64,000 nucleotides of DNA from Acorus gramineus (Eukaryota; Streptophyta; Magnoliopsida; Acorales; Acoraceae). Both the position numbers and the translations under genes were made by a program. Position 1 is the first letter of the stretch, and each line of letters starts with the position of its first letter. The stretch is from positions 9,978,034 through 10,042,033 of the forward strand of contig CM060853.1 of NCBI GenBank assembly GCA_030737835.1, in the 5' to 3' direction. Positions 46,641 through 58,764 of the stretch are shown here, piece after piece. The notes beneath the pieces were generated by a model that saw nothing but the letters and a program-made list of their open reading frames with translations, was not told the origin of the DNA and did not search any database.

Positions 46641-48330
46641 TTTAGTCATGTCCTGGAGCGGCCGTCCTTGGACCGTACCAATAATCATCAATATCAAGAG
46701 TCAAATACAAGAGGTCAATGAAGACTCAAAACGAGTACAACAATAACATATAGGGCAACAATACAATAGTAAAGCCATAGCTATCTGGAAATGCGGAAAC
46801 ATAAAATATAAATAAGTCTGTAATTCAAAATGTTATTGTAGACTTGAATACACAATCACTATCATGTGAGAGCTGAAGTTTAGTCCAAATGAATATACAA
46901 CACCATTTGTGAGAAGCGCGATTATGAATACATAAATGACAATAGGACCGCTGACAGCCTTGCACTCGCTGATTGAAAAATGAAACAGTCCACGCACGCA
47001 AGACCATGCCTCAGGGAAGTTTCAACTTCACGCCCAGCTCTACCCCTGGTGAATGAAACAATACACGAGAGATGAGGTACAAGCCCAGTGAGTGGAAAGA
47101 AACCAAGCACTATAATAAATAATACAACACTAATGTAATTTCAGTCCAAGGAAAGATATGGGTGAAAACCCAACTAATAGCAATGTCACGCAATAACGCG
47201 ACCTTCCCTCACCCTCACCCTAGCCTAGAGGGGGACTCTTAGGAAGAATTAATACGGTTAACCATAACGCATAGCATTACTAGATAACATAATACTATAA
47301 GTCCATTTGCATCAAGGTACAGATACACTATGATGCCTCACAAAATTAGTAGACATAACATGCCTAGTGTATTCTCGACGAGTACAAATGTCATGTGACG
47401 ACATGACCTCAACTCACCCTCACCCTAGACCCTGGAGGGGTAACTATAGGGACTCTTGGGTTGAAACATTGATTTGAAGAATATTTGATTGGATTTTGAT
47501 TTTTGATTCTCTCTTCACCAAATCTTTATCTAGCATAATTTTGGATCTTCAAGAATCCTCTTGATTCTCCTTCATATCTTTAAATGCTTTATAGAATATT
47601 TTGCATTGATAATCATCATTTATCTCAATTACCTGCAATAACAAATAAATTCTGAATATTAGTCATTATTACACATAAAATTAGGAAATAGAAAACTAAA
47701 TTAAGGGGATTAAATGTGCAAATATTACACTTATCAAACACTCCACACTCGCAATGCAATCTTTATGGATCGTCAACTACTATTGGTTAGTAACTACTAA
47801 TAAGCTATTAATTTCACTTGAACTCCCACACAGATGCGTCTCTCCAATGCGGGGGAATTACTCATTGTCTTCATACTAAAATATGCCATGGTATGATCCA
47901 ACAGGCAGGTCATACATTCATCTAACAAAGATAGGTACAGATTAATTACGTAACTGTGGGTTAACGAACACTGAAATGGAAATGAATTCTTCTGAATTCC
48001 AGAATGAGCACATCACAGGGATGTAGGGCAGCAACTACCTAGTTTGGCACCAGTAATAATGCACAATCCATGAGCCTTCTAACAGTTATACATACGCCTA
48101 CACGGTAGGCCAGATTAACTTAACATACTTGCAATTATAACAAGAGACATTCTATCACAATAGAGGCACGTACAGTCGTGCACCACATGTCCCATAACAT
48201 AGCAATCAAGGACTAATAATGAATATAGAGTGCTAAGTCATCCACATGGTTCCACTAAATGAATAAGATAGTAGTGGGTCATATCCATTAGGTATCAATT
48301 GATATAAGTTCTATTGAACACAAGGGATTT
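46641..48330. other. unclassified, probably transposon-derived
   Basis: Less AT-rich than its neighbours, with no open frame that resembles a protein. The phrase CTCACCCTCACCCTAG occurs twice (about 47210 and 47415), each followed by a short G-rich stretch and GGGACTCTT or GGACTCTTAGG. It may belong to the MULE relic that follows or to an LTR of an unrecognised element. Confidence 0.3.
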
Positions 48331-48359
48331 GATTGGTTTGGTCAGTTGTTAGAGCATAT

Positions 48360-48701
48360 ACACCATAGTGGCCTGCATAACATATGAGGCAGATTGAGGT
48401 GGTTTCAAAAGACTTATACAATTATTTGCTGTCTGAGAAAGATCATGCATGGAGCAGGACAATGTTTGGAGAAACTTCAAGATGCCACCCCCTCACCAAC
48501 AACATTTCAGAGTCATTCAATTCATTTGTTACACCATAGTAGCCTGCATAACATATGAGGCAGATTGAGGTGGTTTCAAAAGACTTATACAATTATTTGC
48601 TGTCTGAGAAAGATCATGCATGGAGCAGGACAATGTTTGGAGAAACTTCAAGATGCCACCCCCTCACCAACAACATTTCAGAGTCATTCAATTCATTTGT
48701 T
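48360..48701 (+). repeat. 171-bp tandem duplication
   Basis: Units 48360-48530 and 48531-48701 differ at one base by hand count (GTGGCCTG against GTAGCCTG). The unit is exactly 57 codons, so it preserves the MULE transposase frame. Confidence 0.9.
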
Positions 48702-49600
48702 GGAGATACAAAATTTTTAAGCCAATAATCTACTACATTGATGTTATTAGATAGAAGTTAATGAAAACAATGTATACCAAGAGATTGAAAGCTCAAAAAT
48801 AGATAGGTTGGTTGTGTTTAATCTTAGTAACATTATTTAATTGTTATCTGTGTGACTTTTGTGTGAATAGGCGTTATTTGTTACTCAATTTGATAGGGAC
48901 TCTAGTTCTAGAAGTTCAGAAACAGTTGAATGAGATAAGCAAGGACAATGGCATGTATGATATCTAGAGATCCATTGATATGAGGGTTGAGGTTGATGGA
49001 CCTGAAGGGTGGTTTGATGTGAGGCTGAATGAGAGAAAATGCAGCTGCAAGCCGTGGCATACCTTGCAAGCATGCTACTGCAGTTATTTCAGCAATCAGA
49101 GGTGTCAAATGGAAAGATTTTGTGGACAACTATTACACACTTGACAGGTATACATAAGTTCACACATGTATATAGAAAATTTTCCTTCATATGTGATTCT
49201 AATTAACATTGCATTTGCATTGACAAGTACAACGCAACTTATGCCTTAGAGATTTCACCTCTACCAGACAAATCAATATGAAAGGTAGTTAACCTGACAT
49301 ATACTATTCTACCACCAAAATGCACAAGACCACCTGGTAGGCCAAAAAAGATGAGGATTAAGCTTTTTGATAAAGAGACTAGTGGAAGCTCAATAGTGAA
49401 AGGGTTCATAAGAGTAAAGGGTGTGGACAGGTTGGTCATCATCAAAATACATGTAAAAACCCAATCAGAACCAGTGAAGAACAATCTACTGAAGGCTCAA
49501 TGTAAAAAGACCAGTTATACATGTTTAAACTTCTGATGAAGAGACCACTTTGCACTACTAATATGTACTTTGATTTCACTTATGCAGTTCTCAGAGAAGA
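48360..49600 (+). pseudogene. MULE (MuDR-type) transposase relic
   Basis: Plus-strand fragments match plant Mutator-like transposases: NYLLSEKDHAWSRTMFGET then TNNISESFNSFVGDTK (48430-48712), a degenerate SWIM zinc finger (WFDVRLNERKCSCKPW, then in another frame CKHATAVISAIRGVKWKDF, 49000-49140), and the C-terminal PLPDKS...TILPPKCTRPPGRPKKMRIK block (49255-49362). Frameshifts and stops lie between the pieces. A 171-bp in-frame tandem duplication sits at the N-terminal part. Confidence 0.8.
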
Positions 49601-50105
49601 CCTCCAGGATGACTAGAAAACAAGCAAGCGAGAGGACCTCTTTTAATTAGTAGACGAGTTTCAATAGGTGAAATATGACATTATTTATTATGTGTCCAAA
49701 CTTTACTAAAAAATATTCACTCCTAATATGGGATACTCATGTTTTATGTTCTCAGGTCTTGATAGAGGATCATTTACAGTTCAACATGAGCTAGGACCAT
49801 CTACAACCAATTTAGATTCAACTATAGTACTACAAGAGGGACGTCAAAGCAATATTCATAGAGGCTTATAGGCTTATATGCACCATCTAATTATTCAACT
49901 ATAGGAACCGGTAGATGGTCATTGGGATTGAGGGGGAAGCCACTAAATCCAAGAAGATGAGGATCAAGCAGTGGGTGGTTCAATAGGGGTGGAACTTCTA
50001 TGTAAAATAAACAATGCCTTTGTTAATCATGTGTGTTTGATGGACTTGAAGGTTTGTATGTGCGTGTAAACAAAACAATGTGCTATTTTCAAATGTTTGT
50101 TCTAT

Positions 50106-50345
50106 GTCTGTTTGGACAAAATTCTATTTTGATGCAATGTTATGTATCAATGAATATTTGATGTTCTGTTTTGATGTGTTTCTATATATCATCAATGAAG
50201 TGAATAACTGGTTTTATTTTAATTCGCCATGTATAAATGAAGTTAATATCAGGCTCTGTTTTAATGTGTTATCATGTATAAAGTAAGTGAATATCAAGTT
50301 CTATTTTAATGTGTTGTTATGTATTAATAAAGTGAATAACATGTT
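50106..50345 (+). repeat. minisatellite downstream of the MULE relic
   Basis: About five imperfect 45-50-bp units with the core TTCTGTTTTGATGTGTT followed by ATGTATMAATGAAGTGAATA. It keeps one frame open for 68 codons, which is not a gene. Confidence 0.6.
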
Positions 50346-51009
50346 TAGTTATATGTGGTAGATGCTAACTTTCCCAAAATGTAGCAGTTGTTAAGACCTA
50401 GTTGCATAACCTGTTTATTATCTAAGTAGCTCATCATTATAAGGGGTTTGCATGTTAGACTCCCATGTCTAACACCATATGTAGCAGTTATTAAGACCCT
50501 AGTAAATATTCTCATACTTTGTCAAAACAATACAATAGCATGACCTAAAGCAATATCAAAGCAATATTCACACACAAAATCAGTCATATAACATGAAAAT
50601 TTGCATACACATGCATGCCTTTACTGCATGATAAACAAAGATCTGATTATTTATATCCATCTGATTTCAAAATAGGTGACTCTACTACTTGACAAACAAC
50701 ACTACAATCAGTTGAACTGATCTCTAATGTATAGGCACAACCAAATCTGTCTACGCATTTCATCAATCTTCTTTTCCATCACGTTTCACATTACATCGAT
50801 TTTCTCTTCCATTTTTTCTTCGAATTTGTTGATTTGTTGTTTCAATTCATATGTGCCTAGATCAAATTCATCAATCCAACAAAAGAAATTGCGGTCCCCT
50901 GAGGTCTGCAACATTTAAACAAATCAAAACAAAATGAAACCCACTAAGAACCCTAGTCAAACCATTCATACAACATAAACACCCAAATCAAACACAAACC
51001 CACTGAGAA

Positions 51010-51310
51010 GGTTGAAGAAAAAAGCAGAAATAGTGGTTGTCTGGAGGTTGAGGATGACTCATATAAACATTAGGGGTATGGATGCAATTTCTTTAAGCCC
51101 CAACAGTCATAAAGGACATTTTGGACATTTCCCTTAAGAGTTAATAGCATTAGAAGAATATTTCTAGAATATTCCACTCCTATTTGACGGAACTTAGCCC
51201 AGGGGCACAATTGCAACACGAAAGAATTTTTTAGGGGTATAGATGTAATTAGCTTTTCAATGGGGGTATAACGCAAAAATAAGCATTTAAGAGGGGGTAT
51301 AGATGCAAAT
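51010..51310. repeat. possible MULE end or unrelated repeat
   Basis: GGGGTATRGATGCAA occurs near 51072 and 51296, and AGGGGTATAGATGTAATTAG near 51232. Such phrases are typical of plant MULE termini, and this lies about 1.7 kb past the transposase relic. No matching inverted end was found upstream, so it stays tentative. Confidence 0.3.
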
Positions 51311-51714
51311 CTCCCTTCCTATTTCGTTAGGGTTTTTATTTATTTTTAAAAAAATTTCCATTTATGTCTTTTTCTCATATTTTATTGGGATTAGATGTTA
51401 TTTTTATATTTTTAATTTTGTTTGTTATTGTTAGTTATTTTTTTCCATATAATATAAGGATACATATATTAAAGTGAGTTGTGTAAAAAAATGATAATTT
51501 AAATTTAAAAAATTATTCAAAATTTTTGTAATAATAATCATAAAAAAAAATTGTATGAATAGGAGCCCATTTACTAAGTTGACTTAGAGCCCTATCTCTC
51601 CCATTTAATTTCAGGGCTGTTTCTAAACTAAATCAGATTGGACAATCCTTCAAGGTAGAATGTGAGATTTTAACTAGATCAGCACCTTAACACTGCAATT
51701 GTCATCAATTAATA

Positions 51715-51860
51715 TTTGGAAAAAATCGATACAACTCCCTTAAAAGTTAGTTAAATTGATTTTAATCCCTGTAAAATTTAAAAATCGCCATAGGTTTCTA
51801 GAAAGTATGTAAGTTAATAGATTTAATCCCTGAGTTAATTTGCCGTCAATTTCTAGGGAA
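51715..51860. repeat. dispersed repeat (family 2), partial
   Basis: AAAAAATCGATACAACTCCC, GTTAGTTAAATTGATTTTAA, CCCTGTAAAATTTAAAAATC and GATTTAATCCCTGAGTTAA match the left arm of the 24590 copy. Confidence 0.45.
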
Positions 51861-51934
51861 TATTCTAAGTGTAAAGGACAAAATCTATCTTGGTCGAATA
51901 AAGGATAAGAATATAGGAATTATCCTGGAATAAA

Positions 51935-52270
51935 ATAAAGTTTTTTATGTATGGGTCCAACTCGGCATAATAGTCCACCTCGACATAATAGTCTGAGTAG
52001 ACTTTAGATGGGCTCCAAAGGACCAATGACAGAAGCCCAACCTCCTCGAGTCTAATAAGGCGAACAAGGTACTGAAGAGGTCGAGCAATGTGGGAGAAGA
52101 CCAGCGCCACGTGTACTAGATGACTCAAGTGAAATTATGAAAAAGTCTATAAAAGTGCACCAACATGTCAGCCTGAACACACCAGTTGGAGACAACTCAT
52201 GCTAGTTGACGCCAAGTCATTTGTTGATTCAATAAAAAAGATAACCATATAAGCATCAATAGTTCATTGG
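51935..52270 (+). repeat. probable gypsy LTR / leader remnant
   Basis: GC-richer sequence just upstream of a gypsy gag relic, with a TATA-like CTATAAAAGTGC near 52148 and CCTCGAGTC and GCCACGTGT words. LTR ends and primer site are not identified, and no matching 3' LTR is in the window. Confidence 0.4.
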
Positions 52271-52825
52271 ACCACGTGAGAGATTCCCTCATATCAGCCT
52301 AGCGTGATGGACACGCCACCTCCGCCTACAAAAAGAGTGGTAACCCTCCCTCCCCCCCAAGAGGTACACGCATCTTTTCCGAAGAAGTTCATGAAGCAAC
52401 CCAAATTCCATCTCTATTATCACCTCTCATCACTTCGATCACGTGTTCAGCTTCAAAAACATGTCATGGCGCTCTATGAGGAGTATGACGAGCTCATGTG
52501 CTGCATGTTCCCATCCAACCTGGAAGAGGCCGCTCTAAGCTAGTTCCATCAACTATCAGAAGGTACAATGGCTGCTTTGAAGAGCTCGACACATTATTTG
52601 CTGAGCACTTCATCTACAGCCAAAAAAAGAAGAAGGATCTCGATAACGTCATGAAAATATACATGCACTAGGGGGAATCGATCTGACAATACATCGATCG
52701 ATTTCTTCTTATGTTCGACGTCGAGTGATGCAACCCAAACGCTGCTCTCATGGCCTTCCGCAATGGCCTACCACCAAAACACGACCTGAAGATTTCCTTA
52801 GCCAAGTGAGCTCCTCAGACACTTA

Positions 52826-53230
52826 GACCATGTTTGACTCAAGAATTAAATTATTCTGAGATTTTTGACTATTCTAGTATAAATAAGGATAAAATGATTT
52901 GTGTTTGGTTGTGTTTTAAATTATTTATATTGGGAAACGTAATAATAAAGTTTTTGTTGTTTGGATAAAATATGAATAAAGTGTGAATAAAGATTTATAA
53001 AAGATAAAAAAATGATGACAGTTGATTTGACAGTGGCCCCACATATTTATTTGGTTTGAATAACCTAGAATAACTTAATTTTAATGGGTGGATAGAATCC
53101 ATATACCACTTTATACTAGTTAATTCTAGCATACAGATTCTCATTTATTCCAGTTATCTAAACATTTATAATGAGATTATTCCAACTAATTCTAATTTAT
53201 TACGGACTTATTCTCTAACCAAACATATGC
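52826..53230. mobile_element. PIF/Harbinger-like MITE inside gypsy gag
   Basis: The left end GACCATGTTTGACTC and the right end, read inward, GCATATGTTTGGTTAG match in the GTTTG core. TTA lies on the left (52823-52825) and TAA on the right (53231-53233). Gag reading continues across the element, which shows a clean insertion. Confidence 0.65.
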
Positions 53231-53330
53231 TAAAGTGGAAGACAAGTCAATGTCTTCTAGGCCACAGGCGGCGCGACGGCTATCTCAAAGAACTTTGCTA
53301 GCCGAGAAGAGAAGGGATGCAAACCCAAAG

Positions 53331-53789
53331 CCCCTGTTTGGGTAACAGTTAAACTTGGATGAGGGTAGTATAAGAATGGATAGGGAAAATGGCTGTTTGT
53401 TTGCAAAGTATAACTTGGTATTACTAAGCCAGTTTAAACGAGTATAAGAGAGTATAACAATTCTAAGTAACCCCTAGGATAAGCTATACTCAGTTTATCT
53501 ATTCTCATGGACCCACATGTCAAATCAACTTTTTACATCTTATCACATCAAATCACCTATCAACACCTCTTATACATCAAAGGGCCCACATGTCAAATCA
53601 ATTTTTTTACACTTTATTTATATTTTATTATTTATCAACCAAACAACTCAATCCTTATTCTTACGTTTTTCAATGAGATTAATAAAAAAACACAACCAAA
53701 CAGAAAATCTTTTATTCTTGTAGAATTGTTATCTATACTGGTATAGTTATCTATCCAGAATAACTCAATTCTTCAATCCAAACGGGGGG
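53331..53789. mobile_element. second PIF/Harbinger-like MITE inside gypsy gag
   Basis: The left end is CCCCTGTTTGGGTAAC and the right end, read inward, CCCCCCGTTTGGATTG, flanked by AAAG on both sides (53327-53330, 53790-53793). 459 bp, AT-rich inside, with a repeated CCACATGTCAAATCAA phrase. Gag-like sequence lies on both sides. Confidence 0.65.
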
Positions 53790-54396
53790 AAAGGTGACAA
53801 GAAGGACAACGCTGCAACAAATGAGGTCAGAGAATGACATTATATGAGGTTTGTAGTTTCCCTTGTTTAGATCATAATGAAAATCAAGGACGCACCAGTC
53901 TTTTCGTTGGGCCCCACCAATGAAAGGAGATCCAGCTAAAAGGGTCAAGAGTCTCAAGTGCGATTATCATCGTGATTTCAGCCATCAGACTGAAAAGTGC
54001 TCCAAGGATTGATGTTTTTTAATTTTTTCCCAGTTATAATTTGTTTATTAGCCAAAGATGACCTTCAATGGATGATAAACAGTTTACTCCCACATAATTA
54101 GAGTAATCACGCAAAAAATGACTTTTTTTTTTATCAACATTGAAATAATTATTTATCATATAATAGATTATGTCACCCCTCAAATGGGGCTTTGTATTCA
54201 ATTATAATTCATCATTTATAAAACATGGATAAGTTATTTTACACGCTTCCTTCCAATTTTTGTAGAAAACTATGCCATGTTATTGAAACACAGTAACTAA
54301 AGTTTACCACCTTAAAGGAACAAACTTTTTAATAATTTATTTTGCTATCACAAAACATCAAGCAAGACAACATTAGCATGGCAGTTATTCATGTAA

Positions 54397-56884
54397 TCAA
54401 TCGCATTGAGCCCCACCAGACCCACCAAAGTAAACCCAAAGAATCTCATGGACTGGGTGTTTAGACCAATCCACATGGACTGGGGGGCGTTTAGACCAAT
54501 CCACCTTGGCTGAGTAGCACCTCTTCTTGGAGTAGTAGGGTTGGACTGATGTCGGGGTGAAGAACGCGCCGATCTCATCCATCAATTCTGCGCCACTGAT
54601 ATATGCGGTCCGCTTGAACAGCCCAGACTTGGGATGGTTCCCGCTCCCCATCTGGGTGTTTGTGTGCTTCCCTCCACTCCTCTTGTTCAGTATTGCACCG
54701 CCCCAGTTCACGATTGGACAGCTAGTGAAGCCTCGGAATATCGAATCTGGCCAGTATCCCACATAGTCTCCTAGGATCCTCAACCACCAACTCGATTGCT
54801 TCTTGTCCTAAACAAATTGAAAAAACAATGGTTAGTCATATGCTTCTTTTTGAAGTTCAAAAAGTACAAGCTGATATACTCATTCCATTTGTAGCATGTT
54901 ATTTAGAGTGGGCTTTCAATGTAGTCCTTACTCTAAAAATTGAAACCTCGATCTCGTACTGATCGCCACCTAAAGATGAAAGAGGTTGCACAAAGGAGCC
55001 GAGCATTGTAAGTTTGCTGACTTGAACAAAGCCTGAACATATTATGTTGTAGCATCCTGTTTTCTGATAGCCATCAGCCTGTTGTTGCAATTGCAATTCA
55101 ATATCAACAATTCTTATCAGATTCAGAGAGTTTATAGGTCATTATGAACATTTAGGTAGAGGTGAACTCAGGTGGGTTGGGTCGGATTGAAATTCAACCT
55201 AAGGCTAACTCAAAGTTGGAGAAAGCTAACCCAAACCAATCCGACCTCTAAAAGCCGGAAGCTCGACCAAAAATCAACCCGTCAGGTTTGGTTTGAATGG
55301 GTTTGAATTTGATTTGGGTTCCTTGGAAGCCCCCTATGATCAAATTAATCTCACCATAGGCAAGAGAAAAATGTTGTGCAAAGCTTTCTTGGGTTGGGTT
55401 TCATGGGCTTCAGCACAGTGTTTGTTCTGGGTTCATGTTGGCTCGTGCCTACTTAGTGATGGTGGGTTATCATTGTATGAGAGGATTGTGTCGCCTTTGT
55501 CCAGACCTTTGTAAAAAGAAATGTACTTATCAAGGAAGAAAAGTTAACGAGAGCATAAAAACAAGAGAGCTTACTGTCCAATACGCGTAGACTCTAGTCT
55601 TAGTATCCCCAAAGACTCCAGGATGAATCTACAAAATTCGATTGGAAAACAACAGAGTTAGGTTATAGTGATAATAGGAAATGGTGTTTGATGCTTTGAA
55701 GTAAATCTAAGAAAAGCAAAACTTACAGCCCATCCAGCTTCAATGAAACTATGTGCTTCACCTTTGGTGTTTCCCACTATAATAGCACTCTGACTCCATT
55801 CACCTGGTTCAACATGTACACTCCAAACATTTATAGCTCCATGGGTCCCATAACTTGGTGGATTGGACAGCGGTTTTAGCCCAGCAGTCTATGATACATG
55901 AGAAATCAGAATAATCAAATTATACTGGCAAGTTATCCCAATTCATTCTGTTCTGATTATAGTATTTCAGTCATCTCAAATTATTAACTGCAGAAAGATT
56001 AAGTCATAATTCCCCATTGAAGAATGGTTATAGTGTCATTCGTTATAGACAGATATACATGGACCGATAAAAATCTAGGTACTTAAGATATTTTTCTGTT
56101 TGATCGTCTTTTTCTTATTATTAGAGGTTATATTAGTTTATCTGGACATAGTTATCGAGTTTTATTCTCACAGAACAAACAACTTTTTTAGAATGCATTT
56201 GAATGCACAAACGGTGTACGTAATAGAATTAGGTGTATGGTGCATTGTATATGAATGATAAAACTCAAAACAATGAGAATGAAATAGACTCACTTCAACT
56301 GAACCATTTGCACCCAACACATCCTTCTTCCCAAAGCTTTCAATGGAGTTGGCTCTGAGAATGTCATCTCTTGAAATCCTTCTTATAGGAACTGTCCCCT
56401 CTGGGCAGCTTCCACTCTTTTGCCAAGTCCATTCAAATGTGGGCTTCAATGTGTCCTCCCATTTTGGAGCAAAACTTGGTTCCATCTAAACAACGTATGT
56501 ACAAATTATTCATTGCAACATTGTATAACATTTAAAGGTCAATGGTGATATATAAGAATTACATGTACCTGAATAGTGTGATTTTTTAGTAGAGGATGAT
56601 CTAATGCTGGTTGGTTGTGGACATCAACACAATCCACTATGTCCCCATCTTCACTCTAAAGAAGAAACCATTGTTAACAAAAAAAAAAAAAAAAATCTAA
56701 AATTAAACTTGACATCTAATCCACAATTAAACAGGACCCCAACCTTTATTGTCTTGACTGCTGGTTTGTTCAGATTCTTGAGAAGCTCATTGAGCTGAAT
56801 TTCTTTCTGATTAGACACAGAATTTTCTCCAACAACTTCATTAGTCAAAGCCAACAAAATGGATAGAAGGTTGATGATGTTCAT
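54397..56884 (-). CDS. neprosin-family protein lacking second catalytic Glu, gene D
   Basis: Seven exons, phase 0: 56884-56744, 56655-56569, 56485-56294, 55888-55727, 55628-55575, 55078-54932, 54807-54397, giving 397 aa. Signal peptide [16 protein letters not shown], activation region [14 protein letters not shown], exon 3 [16 protein letters not shown]. The first catalytic Glu is kept (FIEAGWA, E190); the second is Ala (VNWGGAIL, A299), as in C and E. Near the C terminus a small in-frame duplication gives two DWSK-type repeats ([16 protein letters not shown]) where C has one NWYPFRHP segment, adding six residues. Exon 6 reads IICSGFVQV where C has TMCPGFVQV. The frame is open throughout and the splice sites match C, so the gene is probably expressed. 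Predicted secreted pseudoenzyme. Confidence 0.88.
55142..55425. mobile_element. hAT-like MITE fragment in gene D intron 5
   Basis: About 280 bp absent from the paralogous intron of gene C. It begins near TAGAGGTGAACTCAGGTGGG and is rich in GGGTTGG/AACCC words like the hAT element at 18368. Matching termini and target duplication were not seen, so it may be truncated. A 73-codon open frame across its end is not a gene. Confidence 0.45.
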
Positions 56885-56890
56885 TATCAC

Positions 56891-58414
56891 CTACACACAT
56901 AATGAATTCATCACTGGTTATAAATATAAAATATAACTATATTTTATGACATATCAAAAACAGTATATAAAATCCTATCAATATGCTTGGTTCGATTTGA
57001 AATAAATTTAGCAAGGAAAATAAATGTGTTTGTGGACAACGTAATTTCTACTTATACAACAAATAGATGAGAAATTATATAGTATTCAAAAATTGTAATA
57101 TTCTATAGGGTTTTTTTGCATATTTACGTATAAAAAATTATTTTTTATAATACCCCTGATAAATTATTATGTCTACCAATACCCCTCAATTTTACATGAA
57201 TGACCTTTTATAGGGTCCTGTAAAGCTTAGAAAAATTATAATATGCAAAATACTTTCAAAATGACATTCATGCACAATTTAAATCTAATTTGATAATATA
57301 ACCTTTTTTAAGGGGTATTATTGGATGTAGAAATTTTTTTTTTTTTTTTGCTGGGTCAATTGGATATAGAATTTCATGGAGTAGTTTGAGAATATAAGAT
57401 TTTTTTGAGGGGTGTATATGTAAAATAATCTAATTTGATGCCCATGCTTGTACTGCCTTTGTTCTAAGAGCATATTTCCAATGGGGTCTTTATTTTGAAG
57501 ACTCCTATTGGAGATTTATAATTTTTGAAGACCCCTGAACTCCAATAGGGTCTTCATTTTGAAGATTTTGCTATTTTAAAGACTCATCAACTCTAATGGT
57601 GGATCTACAATTTTTTTTGTGTAGGTTTTCAAATCACTATTAAGATGATGGATAATAGTGATGATATACAGGTTTTATAGTAAAGTTTGAGAGGGAGATG
57701 TGTAATTTCAAATTTTAGAAGTTCTAATTTCAAATTTTGCAATTTGAAATATGAAATTTTAAAACTACCAACATTTGAAATTTGAATCACGTGACAGTTG
57801 AATGGGTGACTCTTTATCCCATTCATTTTTCCGGTTCAATGAATGATTTGGTTTTTGAAACATTGCTTTTGAACTTTACATGAAATTTTTTTGTAATTTT
57901 TTTTTCAAAATTCCATATTTTTATTAAATACAAATGAAAAATTATGAATTTATAATTTTATAAGAGTTAAATGTCATTTATCAAAAGTTATTATAAGTTA
58001 ACAAAGTCATATGTGATATTATTCTCATTGATGTGACATATAGAGACCTAAATAGTGGGTCTCCAAATATAGAATTAATTTTGAAAATGAAGACCTCCAA
58101 TCTCCTTTTTGACGTCCGGTTGGAGTTGGACGAGGGGAATTGGTCTTCAAATCTCCATTTAGCAGTCCGATTGGAGCTGTTAATCTTCGCAAACAATAAC
58201 AAAGAAAATAAAAAATTAAATCTATAATTTCTATAATTTCAAGACATTAGAAAATTCTGATTTTGATTTCAATTGATCTATTTGCAAGCAGAATTAAGAA
58301 AATTAAAAGAAAAAGTATGGCTAGATGTAAAGTTAGATGAAAATTAGTATGTAAAACACAATCTAACTTGATCATTAATAATATATATAGGAATGTGATA
58401 TGAAAAAATGTTAC
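56891..58414 (-). other. 5'-UTR intron of gene D
   Basis: Donor CTTGAG/GTAACATT and acceptor GTGTGTAG correspond base for base in position to those of gene C. It is longer than in C because of the MITE at 57468-58180 and lacks the (TA)n array. Confidence 0.55.
57468..58180. mobile_element. PIF/Harbinger-like element in gene D 5'-UTR intron
   Basis: The left end GAGCATATTTCCAATGGGG and the right end, read inward, ACAGCTCCAATCGGACTG are related. TAA flanks both sides (57465-57467, 58181-58183). Gene C has the uninterrupted site CCTATAAATTCTTCGC at about 45370-45385. 713 bp, with repeated GGGTCTTCATTTTGAAGA-type words and no transposase. Confidence 0.7.
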
Positions 58415-58517
58415 CTCAAGATGCAATAAGAACAAAACTTTGTATTTCTCTATTTTAATAGGATTATCTCAACAGAAAATTTATTTTTATAGATAAGAGT
58501 GAGTCATGAAGATGCAA

Positions 58518-58524
58518 ATTTATA
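58518..58524 (-). promoter_or_regulatory. TATA box of gene D
   Basis: CCTATAAATTTGCATCTTCA on the minus strand, with TATAAAT at 58518-58524, the counterpart of the gene C box. Predicted start near 58490 and a first UTR exon ending at 58415. A large nested insertion begins about 240 bp farther upstream. Confidence 0.55.
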
Positions 58525-58764
58525 GGGAAGAGAGTCACTAAACGTTTCAATTGATATTTGACCAGGTGTCACCCAAAATACATTGATTAGACACTTTGAA
58601 AAGCTAGATATATTTTCCTTCTTTCTGTTTTTTTTCTTTTTTTTATTTTTATGTAAAGCTAGATTTTCTAGAAATGGATTTTGGAATGCTAGATATCATT
58701 TTTTTTTTCTTTGAAACCTAGATATCATGAGAATTTCTTTTTCAGATATTCTCATTTATGTTTA

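Larger units (their letters stand above)
52307..54010 (+). pseudogene. Ty3/gypsy gag relic interrupted by two MITEs
   Basis: Starts MDTPPPPTKR, followed by MCCMFPSNLEEAALS, then past a stop FHQLSEGT, and in a shifted frame CFEELDTLFAEHFIYSQ, SIDRFLL-like and MAFRNGLPPKHDLKISLAK, the retrotransposon gag domain. After the first MITE the frame resumes with VEDKSMSSRPQAARRL. After the second it resumes with GDKKDNAATNE, later MKIKDAPVF, and KSLKCDYHRDFSHQTEKCSK, a zinc-knuckle-like end. Stops and frameshifts are present, and the downstream polymerase is absent because the gene D unit begins at about 54033. Confidence 0.8.

Noticed and set aside
46488-47110. Minus-strand open frames at 46.5-47.1 kb
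   Set aside because: No domain or conservation; they overlap dispersed repeat and unclassified transposon-like sequence.
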